From assembly GCA_030602715.1 (NCBI GenBank), contig JAUVZD010000003.1:1-64000 (forward strand): a stretch of DNA of 64,000 nucleotides, in the 5' to 3' direction. Of the stretch, positions 44,169 through 51,918 are shown one piece after another (within the stretch, counting starts at the first letter, position 1; every line of letters starts with the position of its first letter). The translations under genes were made by a program, and so were the position numbers. Source of the DNA: Candidatus Coatesiibacteriota bacterium. Its GTDB lineage: Bacteria; RBG-13-66-14; B26-G2; JAUVZD01. The notes below the pieces were generated by a model. The model was given only the letters and a program-made list of their open reading frames with translations. It ran no database searches and was not told where the DNA came from.

Positions 44169-45218
44169 CTAATCAATGACATATCTCGCTGATTGACAAC
44201 TGGCATTCCAACCTATGCCTACCATCCAGGCATCATCATAATCTATTGAAAATACTGCTTTTGGTCCTATAAAATTGGGCGCCTTGGACCTCTCCCATTC
44301 AACGCCGTCCCAGTGCCAGAAAAATCCCTCTCCTTGAGGGTTCTCTTTTGTTGGCTCTCCGCCATACATCCAACCTTCATCAGGTGATGAGAAATGCAGA
44401 CCGTTATAAGTTCCATTATAATCATAATCCCGGTGGTATTCGCCATTCTCCCATCTGGCCAGATTATCCCCACCTATAAATGCCGTAGTCGGGGTATCAT
44501 ATGCAACGCAAGAATAATCCCCTCCAAAATCATAAGTAATCAAATCCCAACTAACACCATCCCAGTGATAGACAAATTTGTAATATCCGACCGCCAATCC
44601 GTCAGTTGCAGAACCAAAGGCAAGAGCACCCAAACCACAATTCCCCGGATATAAATTTACGAATTCCAATTCGCTCCCATTCCAATGATATAAATCTCCA
44701 CCAGAACTTCCCTCAACTCCATGGACAACAAACCAAATATCGTTTTCTGTTATTATAAACATTGGACCAACAGTTTCTTCAAGATGTTCTCTAAAAACAT
44801 ACCAATTATTCCCATCATATCTCAGAATGAACCCAAATGACCTATCTTCTCCAGTGTATTTATAAAATACTGCTCCTGTGCACCACCCATCATCTGGAGA
44901 ACTAAATGCGATATCATATAAGGGTATACCTATAAAATCCCCTTCATCATCAAACCATCCCGGATAGTCATATTCAGTCCACACACCACCATTCCAATGA
45001 AGAAGAATTATCTTGTCTGGAACTCCCGCTCCCTCACTACCACACGCCCACCCATCATCAGGTGAATTGAAGTAACAGGCGTACAGATGTCCCTCTCCAC
45101 CAGGCGTGGGCACCTCCTGCCAGGGTCCGGTGTATATGTCCATCTCATCACAAGAGATGGGGATGAGGGTTAGAGAGATTACAGATAGCAGAGATAATAT
45201 CTTCACTATGGGTTTCAC
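44169..45218 (-). CDS. Secreted propeller-like protein, paralog 1
   Basis: The 349 residues begin with a signal sequence (MKPIVKILSLLSVISLTLIPISC); C23 could be lipidated, but the lipobox is imperfect. The mature part repeats short segments such as SPDDGWACGSEG, SPDDGWCTGAVF, ATDGLAVGYYK and SPDEGWMYGG, the pattern of YCF48/BNR-type beta-propeller blades. Such proteins are often surface or stress-related in this kind of genome. GTG 45218 has AGAGG 6 nt upstream. A close paralog of equal length lies 264 nt upstream on the same strand. Confidence 0.85.
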   Translation of the reverse strand: MKPIVKILSLLSVISLTLIPISCDEMDIYTGPWQEVPTPGGEGHLYACYFNSPDDGWACGSEGAGVPDKIILLHWNGGVWTEYDYPGWFDDEGDFIGIPLYDIAFSSPDDGWCTGAVFYKYTGEDRSFGFILRYDGNNWYVFREHLEETVGPMFIITENDIWFVVHGVEGSSGGDLYHWNGSELEFVNLYPGNCGLGALAFGSATDGLAVGYYKFVYHWDGVSWDLITYDFGGDYSCVAYDTPTTAFIGGDNLARWENGEYHRDYDYNGTYNGLHFSSPDEGWMYGGEPTKENPQGEGFFWHWDGVEWERSKAPNFIGPKAVFSIDYDDAWMVGIGWNASCQSARYVID

Positions 45219-45271
45219 AGCTTACCTCTTTTTATAGCGAAAACCGATAACATAATTATATATAAATTATT

Positions 45272-45436
45272 TTAGGCAAATACAAGTGAAATATCCACCG
45301 TTTGATTCAGCATCATGGCATCGGTGATGTTCTCCGGCAGCTCCACAAAGTGAACTCCAGCAAATGATGCGGAACTGATGAGTAGAGAGAATGTCAATAA
45401 AATACCGAGTGTTACCCTTCTCTTAGATACCAACAT
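45272..45436 (-). CDS. 54-residue secreted peptide or truncated secreted protein
   Basis: ATG 45436 has GAGGAGGG 6 nt upstream, a near-perfect ribosome-binding site. Residues 1-29 are a signal peptide (MLVSKRRVTLGILLTFSLLISSASFAG). The remaining 25 residues VHFVELPENITDAMMLNQTVDISLVFA have no family I recognise. It is either a genuine small secreted product or the 5' remnant of a longer gene cut down during the neighbouring duplication. It lies between the two paralogs. Confidence 0.6.
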   Translation of the reverse strand: MLVSKRRVTLGILLTFSLLISSASFAGVHFVELPENITDAMMLNQTVDISLVFA

Positions 45437-45482
45437 CTGGAACCCTCCTCTTGAAAGTGTTAAGAAGTTTAAAAAACATCTA

Positions 45483-46532
45483 TTAAGGGATATACCTCCA
45501 AGAACCACAATTACCGGTATCATCTATGCCCACCGCCCAGGCATCTTGATAATCTATTGAAAATATATCCCTCGGATGCATGAAATAAGCTCTTTTAAAC
45601 CTGGTCCACTCAACGCCGTCCCAGTACCAGATAAAACCCTCACCTTCCGGATGTTCTTCCGTCGGCTCTCCACCATACATCCAACCTTCATCAGGTGATG
45701 AGAAATGCAGACCGTTATAAGTTCCATTATAATTATAATCCCGGTGGTATTCGCCGTCCTCCCATCTGGCCAGATTATCTCCACCTATAAATGCTGAAGT
45801 CGGGGTATCATAGGCAACGCAAGAATACTCCCCTCCAAAATCATAGGTAATCAAATCCCAACTAACACCATCCCAGTGATAGACGAATTTATAAACTCCG
45901 ACCGCTAATCCGTCATTTGCTGAACCAAAGGCGATATCAGTAATACCCAAATTGAGCGGAGATAGATTTACAAATTCAAGTTCACTGCCATTCCAGTGAA
46001 GGAGATCTGAACTATTAATTCCATATAGCTCCCAACAGGAAAACCACACATCATCAGTTGATATCGCAAATACACTGCCTACACCTTCTCCTAAATGGTC
46101 TTCAAACACATACCACTGGTTTCCATCATATCTCAAAATAAAACCTGAGGAACTATCTTCACCAGTTGCTTTATAGACTAACGACCCAACACACCAACCG
46201 TCATTAGATGATGTAAAATAGAGGTCATGTAAAAGAATTCCAATAAACTCTTCATCATCAAACCATCCCGGATAAGCATACTCGGCCCACGCACTGCCAT
46301 CCCAGTGCATAAGAATTAGTTTATCCGGATCATCTCCTCCCTCATAATCACCACAAGCCCACCCATCATTCGGCGAGATAAAGTAACAGGAAAACAAATT
46401 TCCCCAGCCGCCAGGCGTGGGCACCTCCTGCCAGGGTCCGGTGTATATATATCCGTTCGTATCACAGTAGATGGGGACCAGGGTGAGAGAGATGACAGAA
46501 AGCAGAGATAGTATCTTCACTATGGGTTTCAC
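45483..46532 (-). CDS. Secreted propeller-like protein, paralog 2
   Basis: The 349 residues align over the full length with paralog 1, from MKPIVKILSLLSVISLTLVPIYC to near the end. Shared segments include DGWACG, HWDGVSWDLITYDFGG and YNGTYNGLHFSSPDEGWMYGGEP. The lipobox is degraded here (YC). GTG 46532 has an AGAGG site, and about 50 nt of the upstream sequence is almost identical to that of paralog 1, showing that the duplication included the promoter end. Several positions have diverged in the first third. Confidence 0.85.
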   Translation of the reverse strand: MKPIVKILSLLSVISLTLVPIYCDTNGYIYTGPWQEVPTPGGWGNLFSCYFISPNDGWACGDYEGGDDPDKLILMHWDGSAWAEYAYPGWFDDEEFIGILLHDLYFTSSNDGWCVGSLVYKATGEDSSSGFILRYDGNQWYVFEDHLGEGVGSVFAISTDDVWFSCWELYGINSSDLLHWNGSELEFVNLSPLNLGITDIAFGSANDGLAVGVYKFVYHWDGVSWDLITYDFGGEYSCVAYDTPTSAFIGGDNLARWEDGEYHRDYNYNGTYNGLHFSSPDEGWMYGGEPTEEHPEGEGFIWYWDGVEWTRFKRAYFMHPRDIFSIDYQDAWAVGIDDTGNCGSWRYIP

Positions 46533-46568
46533 AGCTTGCCTCTTTTTATAGCGAAAACCGATAACATA

Positions 46569-46577
46569 ATTATATCA
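46569..46577 (-). promoter_or_regulatory. Extended -10 promoter of paralog 2
   Basis: On the minus strand TGATATAAT (46577-46569) is an extended -10, about 37 nt before GTG 46532. No good -35 is seen. A related TATATATAAT stretch precedes paralog 1. Confidence 0.5.
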
Positions 46578-46647
46578 AATGTTTAGGTAAAATTAAGTGA
46601 AATCGCCATCGTCGCTCCCCACAGATTATAGAAACTCATTCACCCAA

Positions 46648-46667
46648 TGTTATAATATATTATAACA
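46648..46667. promoter_or_regulatory. 20-bp perfect palindrome upstream of mfd
   Basis: TGTTATAATATATTATAACA is its own reverse complement. It lies in the 224-nt divergent gap between paralog 2 and mfd and contains TATAAT on both strands. It may be an operator overlapping promoter elements. A run of further AT-rich sequence follows to 46700. Confidence 0.6.
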
Positions 46668-46756
46668 AAAATTATAATACTTTCAATAAGAAACACTACC
46701 ATATACAAATGCGATAATTCCGTCCCCAGCTAAATCTTGACCTCTATTCCTGTTTA

Positions 46757-49700
46757 GTGATAAACTGCGAAAATGCTTCTTTGGTAATGGAAGAATTACT
46801 CAAACAAATTCCCGAAAAAATTGAGCTGGGTGAGTTTCTCTCCCGCAAGGGGGGAGAACTATGCCTTTCGGGATTAACTCCCTCCGCCCATCCCCTGCTC
46901 ATAGCCTCCCTCCACATTCGGAATCTTTCGCCTATTATTGCCCTCCTCCCAAATCCGGAATCTGCAGAGAGGGCATACAACGACTTTCTGGGCTTCCTGG
47001 AACTGTCCCCGGACATCTCTCTTATAAAGGGCGAAACTGCCCTCTTTCCCCCCTGGGAGCTCCTTCCCTACGAGCTGACTACACCGCACCAAAAGTTGAT
47101 GGGACGGCGCCTGACTGCCTTAGCCGGTCTTCTTCAGGGTCGTATTACCACCGTGTTCACCTCATATTCCGCCCTCGCCCAGCGCCTCATCCCCAAGTGG
47201 ATATTGGCGGAGTCGGTCCTCTATCTTAAGGCAGGCCAGCAGATTGCCTTGGATGCTGTATTGGAGTTCTTGGTCCATCTGGGCTATCTTCCGGAGGCGG
47301 TGGTGGAGACCCCCGGTCAGTTCAGCCGTCGGGGAGGGATTCTGGACATCTTTCCCGTGGGTGAGGAGGAGCCCCTGCGACTGGAGTTCTTCGGGGATGA
47401 AATTGATTCCCTGCGACGATTCAATCCCGTAACTCAGCGCTCCACCACCCCGGTAAGCGATGCCCTGATAATCCCCCGCCGTGAGGCGGTGGCTCCCCCC
47501 GGAGGTTTTGAAGCCCTGCTGGAACGCTTGAAGGGGAAGGGAAGTCCTTATCTTCCCCAGCTGGAGAAGATAATCCTTGCCAATGAGGAGCAGGAGGGTC
47601 TGGAGGGCTTCCTGCCCGTCCTTTATGGGGATACCTCCCTGCTAACCGACTATTTCTCCATTGCGCCGATGATGGTGGTCGCCGACAGTGCAGGCGTGGA
47701 GGAGGCGGCAAAGGAATTTGCCGAGCAGGTGGTTGAGCGCTATCGCTCGGCTGAGGAGGGCGGAATCTTGTTCCCCGCGCCGGAGGAGTGTTGGGCGGGT
47801 TTGGAGGAGTTGTGCGGACAGCCATACTCCCGACGCTTGGTGTTGGAGGCGGAGTCCGGTGGAGGAGCCGGTGAGTATTTCCGGGTCTTTGAGAGGAAGA
47901 GGACCTCCTCCCGTCGGTTTGGGGAGTTCAGTGGACAGTTGGAGTTCTTTGAACGGGAGGCGGAAAGGGCTTTGCAGGAGGGTTGTCGCTTGATAGTGGC
48001 TTGCGCCACAGAGGGGGATAGGCGCCGACTGGCGGAGATACTTCCCCTGCACGCCGAGGGGGTGGCTGAACAGTGCGAGCTGGTGGAGAGTTCTTTGGCC
48101 GCCGACTTTGTGTGGTCCTCGGTGGGTCTGGCGATGACCAACGACCAGGCGATCTTCTCCCGCTACAAGCCGAGGAGGGTGAGAAAGCGTTTCGGTCTGC
48201 CCAAGGAGGTGGCGCCGGTAACCGCCCTGGGCGACCTGGAGCCGGGAGACTTCTGCGTCCACGCCGACCACGGCATCGGGGTTTTTCTGGGGCTCTCGGT
48301 GATGAAGGTAGGCGGGGTCAGTCGGGAGTTCGCCACCTTGGAGTATGCCGAGGGGAACAAGCTCTATGTCCCCATTGAGACGATATATAAACTCTTTCGC
48401 TATATCGGCGGCGATATAGCTAAGCCCAAAATTGACCGTCTGGGGGGAGTGGAGTGGGGAAGGCGTAAGGCTGTGGTCAAAAGGAGCGCCCGTGATATTG
48501 CCCGCCAGCTACTGGAACTGTATGCCCGCAGGCAAACCGCCTCTGGCTTTGCCTACTCCCCGGATACCGTCTGGCAGTATGAGTTGGAGGAGAGCTTCCC
48601 CTATAAGGAGACCGAGGACCAGAACTCAGCCATAATGGCGATCAAGGAGGATATGGAGAGGCCCCGTCCTATGGACCGTCTGGTCTGCGGGGATGTGGGT
48701 TACGGCAAGACCGAGGTGGCGATACGAGCCGCTTTCAAGGCGGTGAACGACGGCAAACAGGTGGCGCTGCTGGTGCCCACCACAGTTCTTGCCGCCCAGC
48801 ACTTTGAGACCTTCAAAGAACGATTGAAACCCTTCCCGGTGGAGGTGGCGGTGCTCTCTCGGCTGGTGCCCCCCCGCCAACAGAAGGAGACAATCAAAGG
48901 GATAGCAGGCGGGAAGGTGGACATAGTCATCGCCACCCACAGACTGCTCTCCTCTGATATCCGCTTCGCCAACCTTGGGCTATTGATCGTTGATGAGGAA
49001 CAACGCTTTGGGGTGACCCACAAGGAGCGGATAAAGGAGATGCGTGCCGAGGTGGATGTGATTACCCTCTCGGCGACGCCTATACCCCGCACCCTGTCTA
49101 TGTCCCTGGCTGGCATTCGTGACCTCTCCATCATTAACACCCCGCCGCCGGGAAGGCTGCCCATATACACCTACATCAAGCGATTCGGTGCCCCTCTCAT
49201 CTGCGATTCCATCACCCGGGAGATTGAGAGAGGGGGACAGGTATATTTCGTTCACAACCGGGTGGAGTCCATCGCCGCCATGGCGGAGTGGCTCTCCCGG
49301 CAACTGCCCAAGGTCCGTTTGGAGGTGGCTCATGGTCAACTACCTGAAGTCCAGCTGGCGAGGATTATGACTGACTTTTATGCCGGACGGTTTGACCTTC
49401 TGGTAACCACCACCATTATTGAGAGCGGGATAGACATCCCCCGGGTGAATACAATGATAATCAACCGGGCGGATACCTTTGGTCTGGCACAATTGCACCA
49501 GTTGCGGGGTCGGGTGGGACGAAGTGGTGAGCAGGCATTCTGCTACCTACTGATTCCCACCCACGGGAGGATAAGTGAACCCGCCCGCCGCCGCCTGGAG
49601 GCGATTCGTGATTTCACCGAACTGGGTAGTGGCTTGGCTTTAGCCCTTAAAGACCTGGAGACTCGTGGGGCGGGAAACATCTTGGGTGCGGAGCAGTCCG

Positions 49701-50230
49701 GTCACATCGCCGCCGTGGGCTTTGAGACCTACACCCGCCTGATTGCCGAAGCGGTGGCTGAGTTGCGGGGAGAGGTCCCCGCCAAGCCCCCTGATGTGAA
49801 GATGGAGCTGTCTGTGGAGGCGTATCTGCCCACAAGCTATGTCCCCGAACCAAAGGGGCGCATGGGGGCGTATCGTCGCCTTTCCGAAGCGGCGACCTTT
49901 ACAGCGGTAGCTGAAAGCGAGGAAATGCTTCGGGATATGTATGGACCCCCGCCAAAGCAGGCGCGCAATCTATTGGCGATAGTCCGTCTGCGGGTTGTTG
50001 CCGAGAGGGTGGGGGTGGAATCAATTCGTGAGGAAGGGGAGCGGATTATGATAGTTTTCAGGGAGAGGCTGAAAGCGGAGAAGTTTGGGGGAAGGGGGAT
50101 AAAGGGGATAAGCGATGTTCGCCTCCTGACCACTTCCGGGGGGAAGGTGGTCTTTGCCCTGCGCATTACCTTCCGGGAGGCGGAGGAGCGACTGGCTGTG
50201 CTTGAGGATGTGCTCTCTCGTTTGGAATAA
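46757..50230 (+). CDS. mfd: Transcription-repair coupling factor Mfd
   Basis: Mfd removes stalled RNA polymerase from DNA lesions and recruits UvrA. The 1157-residue product has the UvrB-homology part at the N-terminus (FPPWELLPYELTTPHQKLMGRRLTAL, ETPGQFSRRGGILDIFPVGEEEPLRLEFFGDEIDSLRRF), the RNA polymerase-interacting domain with LEPGDFCVHADHGIGVFLGLS, and the helicase core. Motifs are GDVGYGKTEVAIRAAFKA, DEEQRFGVTHKE, TLSATPIPRTLSMSLAGIRDLS and QLRGRVGRSGEQAFCYLL. The C-terminal TRCF domain is complete. GTG 46757 is the longest start; ATG 46787 is possible. Confidence 0.97.
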   Translation: MINCENASLVMEELLKQIPEKIELGEFLSRKGGELCLSGLTPSAHPLLIASLHIRNLSPIIALLPNPESAERAYNDFLGFLELSPDISLIKGETALFPPWELLPYELTTPHQKLMGRRLTALAGLLQGRITTVFTSYSALAQRLIPKWILAESVLYLKAGQQIALDAVLEFLVHLGYLPEAVVETPGQFSRRGGILDIFPVGEEEPLRLEFFGDEIDSLRRFNPVTQRSTTPVSDALIIPRREAVAPPGGFEALLERLKGKGSPYLPQLEKIILANEEQEGLEGFLPVLYGDTSLLTDYFSIAPMMVVADSAGVEEAAKEFAEQVVERYRSAEEGGILFPAPEECWAGLEELCGQPYSRRLVLEAESGGGAGEYFRVFERKRTSSRRFGEFSGQLEFFEREAERALQEGCRLIVACATEGDRRRLAEILPLHAEGVAEQCELVESSLAADFVWSSVGLAMTNDQAIFSRYKPRRVRKRFGLPKEVAPVTALGDLEPGDFCVHADHGIGVFLGLSVMKVGGVSREFATLEYAEGNKLYVPIETIYKLFRYIGGDIAKPKIDRLGGVEWGRRKAVVKRSARDIARQLLELYARRQTASGFAYSPDTVWQYELEESFPYKETEDQNSAIMAIKEDMERPRPMDRLVCGDVGYGKTEVAIRAAFKAVNDGKQVALLVPTTVLAAQHFETFKERLKPFPVEVAVLSRLVPPRQQKETIKGIAGGKVDIVIATHRLLSSDIRFANLGLLIVDEEQRFGVTHKERIKEMRAEVDVITLSATPIPRTLSMSLAGIRDLSIINTPPPGRLPIYTYIKRFGAPLICDSITREIERGGQVYFVHNRVESIAAMAEWLSRQLPKVRLEVAHGQLPEVQLARIMTDFYAGRFDLLVTTTIIESGIDIPRVNTMIINRADTFGLAQLHQLRGRVGRSGEQAFCYLLIPTHGRISEPARRRLEAIRDFTELGSGLALALKDLETRGAGNILGAEQSGHIAAVGFETYTRLIAEAVAELRGEVPAKPPDVKMELSVEAYLPTSYVPEPKGRMGAYRRLSEAATFTAVAESEEMLRDMYGPPPKQARNLLAIVRLRVVAERVGVESIREEGERIMIVFRERLKAEKFGGRGIKGISDVRLLTTSGGKVVFALRITFREAEERLAVLEDVLSRLE

Positions 50231-50269
50231 TAATAATAGGATGGCGCATTTAAGGCTTTGCAGAGGGAT

Positions 50270-50327
50270 GTTAAGGAGGTAAGTTGTTATTATTCAACCC
50301 TGACGGATAGGGTTGAGGTAAGACTCA
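50270..50327 (-). ncRNA. Small-RNA-like unit, copy A
   Basis: This diverged copy of the unit at 50456-50553 holds the stem TCAACCCT/AGGGTTGA (50294-50301 with 50309-50316, 8 bp) and an overlapping alternative stem TTGAG/CTCAA (50313-50317 with 50324-50328). Downstream on the minus strand it has ACTTACCTCCTT, similar to the 16S rRNA 3' end. Promoter elements lie at the homologous place. No terminator is visible; the 3' end is unknown and the transcript could run into the antisense of the mfd end. Confidence 0.5.
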
Positions 50328-50333
50328 ATATTT

Positions 50334-50376
50334 TTTATACGAGATTCTCGGTTAGATAACAAGAGATATCGTGCTG
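50334..50376 (-). promoter_or_regulatory. Promoter and conserved box of copy A
   Basis: Reading the minus strand: box CAGCACGAT (50376-50368), 5 nt, -35 TTGTTA (50362-50357), 17 nt containing TAACCGAGAAT, -10 TATAAA (50339-50334). Spacing equals that of copy B. Confidence 0.5.
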
Positions 50377-50455
50377 TCGCTATAATTCTTCTGTTACGAT
50401 GAGGAGTTTTGGGGTTTAATATCGTGAGGGGTTGTTTTTTTCCCTTTACGAGGAG

Positions 50456-50487
50456 AAAAACCGGGAAGGCGCCTAAGGCGCCTTCCC
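50456..50487 (-). terminator. Terminator of small-RNA copy B
   Basis: A perfect 11-bp stem GGGAAGGCGCC/GGCGCCTTCCC (50463-50487) with a 3-nt loop is followed on the minus strand by GG and TTTTT (50460-50456). On the plus strand there is no T-run. Confidence 0.7.
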
Positions 50488-50553
50488 AGGAGAGTAAAGG
50501 AGGTAAGTGATTATATTCAGTCCTAACGAGTAGGACTGAGGGTAAAACTCAGC
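50456..50553 (-). ncRNA. Small-RNA-like unit, copy B, about 98 nt
   Basis: On the minus strand transcription would start near 50553, 7 nt after a TATAAT. The transcript first holds CTGAG (50552-50548), which can pair with CTCAG (50540-50536). An 8-bp stem of 50539-50532 with 50524-50517 uses the same middle strand, so the two hairpins are mutually exclusive. A single-stranded part with CACTTACCTCCTTTAC follows. The end is a strong terminator with an 11-bp stem. I do not recognise the family. The plus strand alternatively shows AAGGAGG and tiny ORFs, but promoter and terminator favour the minus strand. Confidence 0.6.
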
Positions 50554-50559
50554 GTGCAT

Positions 50560-50602
50560 ATTATAATAAATCCTCGGTTAAATGTCCAGTATAATCGTGC
50601 TG
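50560..50602 (-). promoter_or_regulatory. Promoter and conserved box of copy B
   Basis: Reading the minus strand: box CAGCACGAT (50602-50594), 5 nt, -35 TGGACA (50588-50583, 5 of 6 consensus), 17 nt containing TAACCGAGGAT, -10 TATAAT (50565-50560, perfect). Confidence 0.65.
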
Positions 50603-50626
50603 GTTTTTTGTGGTTAGAGCTTAGGT

Positions 50627-50641
50627 GCTCAATTGGTAGAG
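50627..50641 (+). pseudogene. tRNA D-arm-like fragment
   Basis: GCTCAATTGGTAGAG is an exact match to a common tRNA D-arm. No paired acceptor, anticodon arm or T-arm can be drawn around it, so it is at most a decayed tRNA. Confidence 0.35.
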
Positions 50642-50722
50642 ATGAGCATCTTTACCCTTGTACCCTTCTTGAAAGTTGAGGAAGTTACCTTCATCAGTGC
50701 AGTCGCAGGGCTATATTGGAGA

Positions 50723-50750
50723 AAAGGGGTCGGCGGAAAGCGACCCCTTT
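50723..50750. terminator. Terminator hairpin after the barrel gene
   Basis: AAAGGGGTCG (50723-50732) pairs perfectly with CGACCCCTTT (50741-50750) around an 8-nt loop. On the minus strand TTTT follows, so it probably ends the barrel gene transcript whose stop is at 50816. Confidence 0.65.
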
Positions 50751-50815
50751 CTAGCGGGATGTTATTTCATAGCTATCCGATTTCACCAGAAACGGTGATG
50801 ATTTTGAATTTGTGG

Positions 50816-51637
50816 CTAGAAGCCTAACGATAACATGGTGAAGATGGAGTATTTCTCGGAAGAGTCCTTGGCTCCGAATGTCGCTCCGATGTCCACGGTG
50901 AAAAGGGGGCTGAAGCCCACGCAAAGGCCGATGCCCACGTTGACCGGTTTGGCATCAGAGCCCGGCTGGAAGTTGCCGAAGACCTCGGCGTAGGTATATA
51001 CGAACTTCCACAGCCTGAAGTCGCCGGCACCAGACCAGTCAAAGTAGTTGGGTGCAGGGTCATTAGGGTCTAGTTTGTCTCCGCCGATGTTTTCACGATG
51101 GTAGCCGAAATTCCCGTGGAGTCCGAAGAGGTCCAGCATGAAATATTTGGAGACCAGCCCTTTGATGTAGAAGGCGTAGGCACCGCTTCCAGTGGGATAT
51201 GGATGCTCGGCGGTTACTTCCTCCTTTCCGGTGGGGACGGTTACCACCACCAGGGTGCCGACGCCGATGGGCTTTTTATGAGGGTCAATGATCATCACTT
51301 TGGTCCAGATGTCCATATCCCCTATCTCAAAGTAGCTGTCCCCGTCTTTGGGCATGGTGTAGAACAGCGGAACCTTAACGGAGACATCCAGGAAGGGAAG
51401 TATACCCACATAGGGTTGCATGGTAATACCTACTTGGGCGGCGCTTTCAAAAGTTTGACCCTCAACATCTACTTCTGTATCAATCTTGGCGTAAGCTCCG
51501 CTTAGCTCCAGCTTAAATTTGCCCATTCCCATAGTGTCGGCTGGTTCGGTGACCATACCGTTGGATGCCCATCCCTGGGTCGTAGTAGAAATGGAAAGAA
51601 GGGCTAAAGCGAGCAGACATAAACCGGCGTTTCTCAT
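50816..51637 (-). CDS. Outer-membrane beta-barrel protein of unknown function
   Basis: ATG 51637 has GGAGGTAG upstream. A signal peptide (MRNAGLCLLALALLSISTTTQGWA) is followed by alternating amphipathic strands and many G-x-G turns. Segments such as VTEPADTMGMGKFKLELSGAYAKIDTEV, MQPYVGILPFLDVSVKVPLFY, GTLVVVTVPTGKEE and the final VGIGLCVGFSPLFTVDIGATFGAKDSSEKYSIFTMLSLGF resemble transporter-like barrels of the phenol-degradation MetA type. The last residue is F, as expected for BamA-dependent assembly. The ligand is unknown. Confidence 0.75.
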   Translation of the reverse strand: MRNAGLCLLALALLSISTTTQGWASNGMVTEPADTMGMGKFKLELSGAYAKIDTEVDVEGQTFESAAQVGITMQPYVGILPFLDVSVKVPLFYTMPKDGDSYFEIGDMDIWTKVMIIDPHKKPIGVGTLVVVTVPTGKEEVTAEHPYPTGSGAYAFYIKGLVSKYFMLDLFGLHGNFGYHRENIGGDKLDPNDPAPNYFDWSGAGDFRLWKFVYTYAEVFGNFQPGSDAKPVNVGIGLCVGFSPLFTVDIGATFGAKDSSEKYSIFTMLSLGF

Positions 51638-51683
51638 TCTCTACCTCCAAAGTGAATTAACGATTGGACAGAGGATTGAATTC

Positions 51684-51699
51684 ATGCTAATTTTAGCAT
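51684..51699. promoter_or_regulatory. Inverted repeat upstream of the barrel genes
   Basis: ATGCTAA-TT-TTAGCAT is a perfect 7-bp inverted repeat in the 280-nt divergent gap. It could be an operator for one of the two flanking barrel genes. Confidence 0.4.
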
Positions 51700-51848
51700 A
51701 TCGCTTAAAATATGGAAGGCTTATTTTATGCATCAAGCCCCGACCGACGATTTTGAGCTGGTTGGGAAATGCTCAAGACCAAGCGCTTGGTTAGGCGATT
51801 TTGACAATACCTCGTCTGGTCCTGCAACACCAGCGCTCTAATTTGCGA

Positions 51849-51877
51849 TTGACATATTGGGGCATTTATGATAGATT
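51849..51877 (+). promoter_or_regulatory. Promoter of the second barrel gene
   Basis: A perfect TTGACA (51849-51854) is followed after 17 nt by TAGATT (51872-51877), a moderate -10. If active, transcription starts near 51884, which favours the TTG start at 51919. Confidence 0.5.
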
Positions 51878-51918
51878 ATAAATCTACCTTTTCCAAAAAA
51901 AATCTGACGGAGAATACC

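Noticed and set aside
47642-48271. 209-residue minus-strand frame inside mfd
   Set aside because: It is antisense to a well-conserved Mfd region and has no matching family.
50284-50310. Eight-codon ORF after AAGGAGG on the plus strand (and a similar one at 50507-50533)
   Set aside because: Both copies can be read as ΦΦF(N/S)P(D/N)x-stop, but the start-to-site distance is only 3-4 nt. The covarying stem explains the changes, and promoters and a terminator fit the minus strand. Kept as an alternative only.
50633-50827. 64-residue plus-strand ORF
   Set aside because: It has a TTG start without a good site, crosses a terminator hairpin and has no recognisable sequence.
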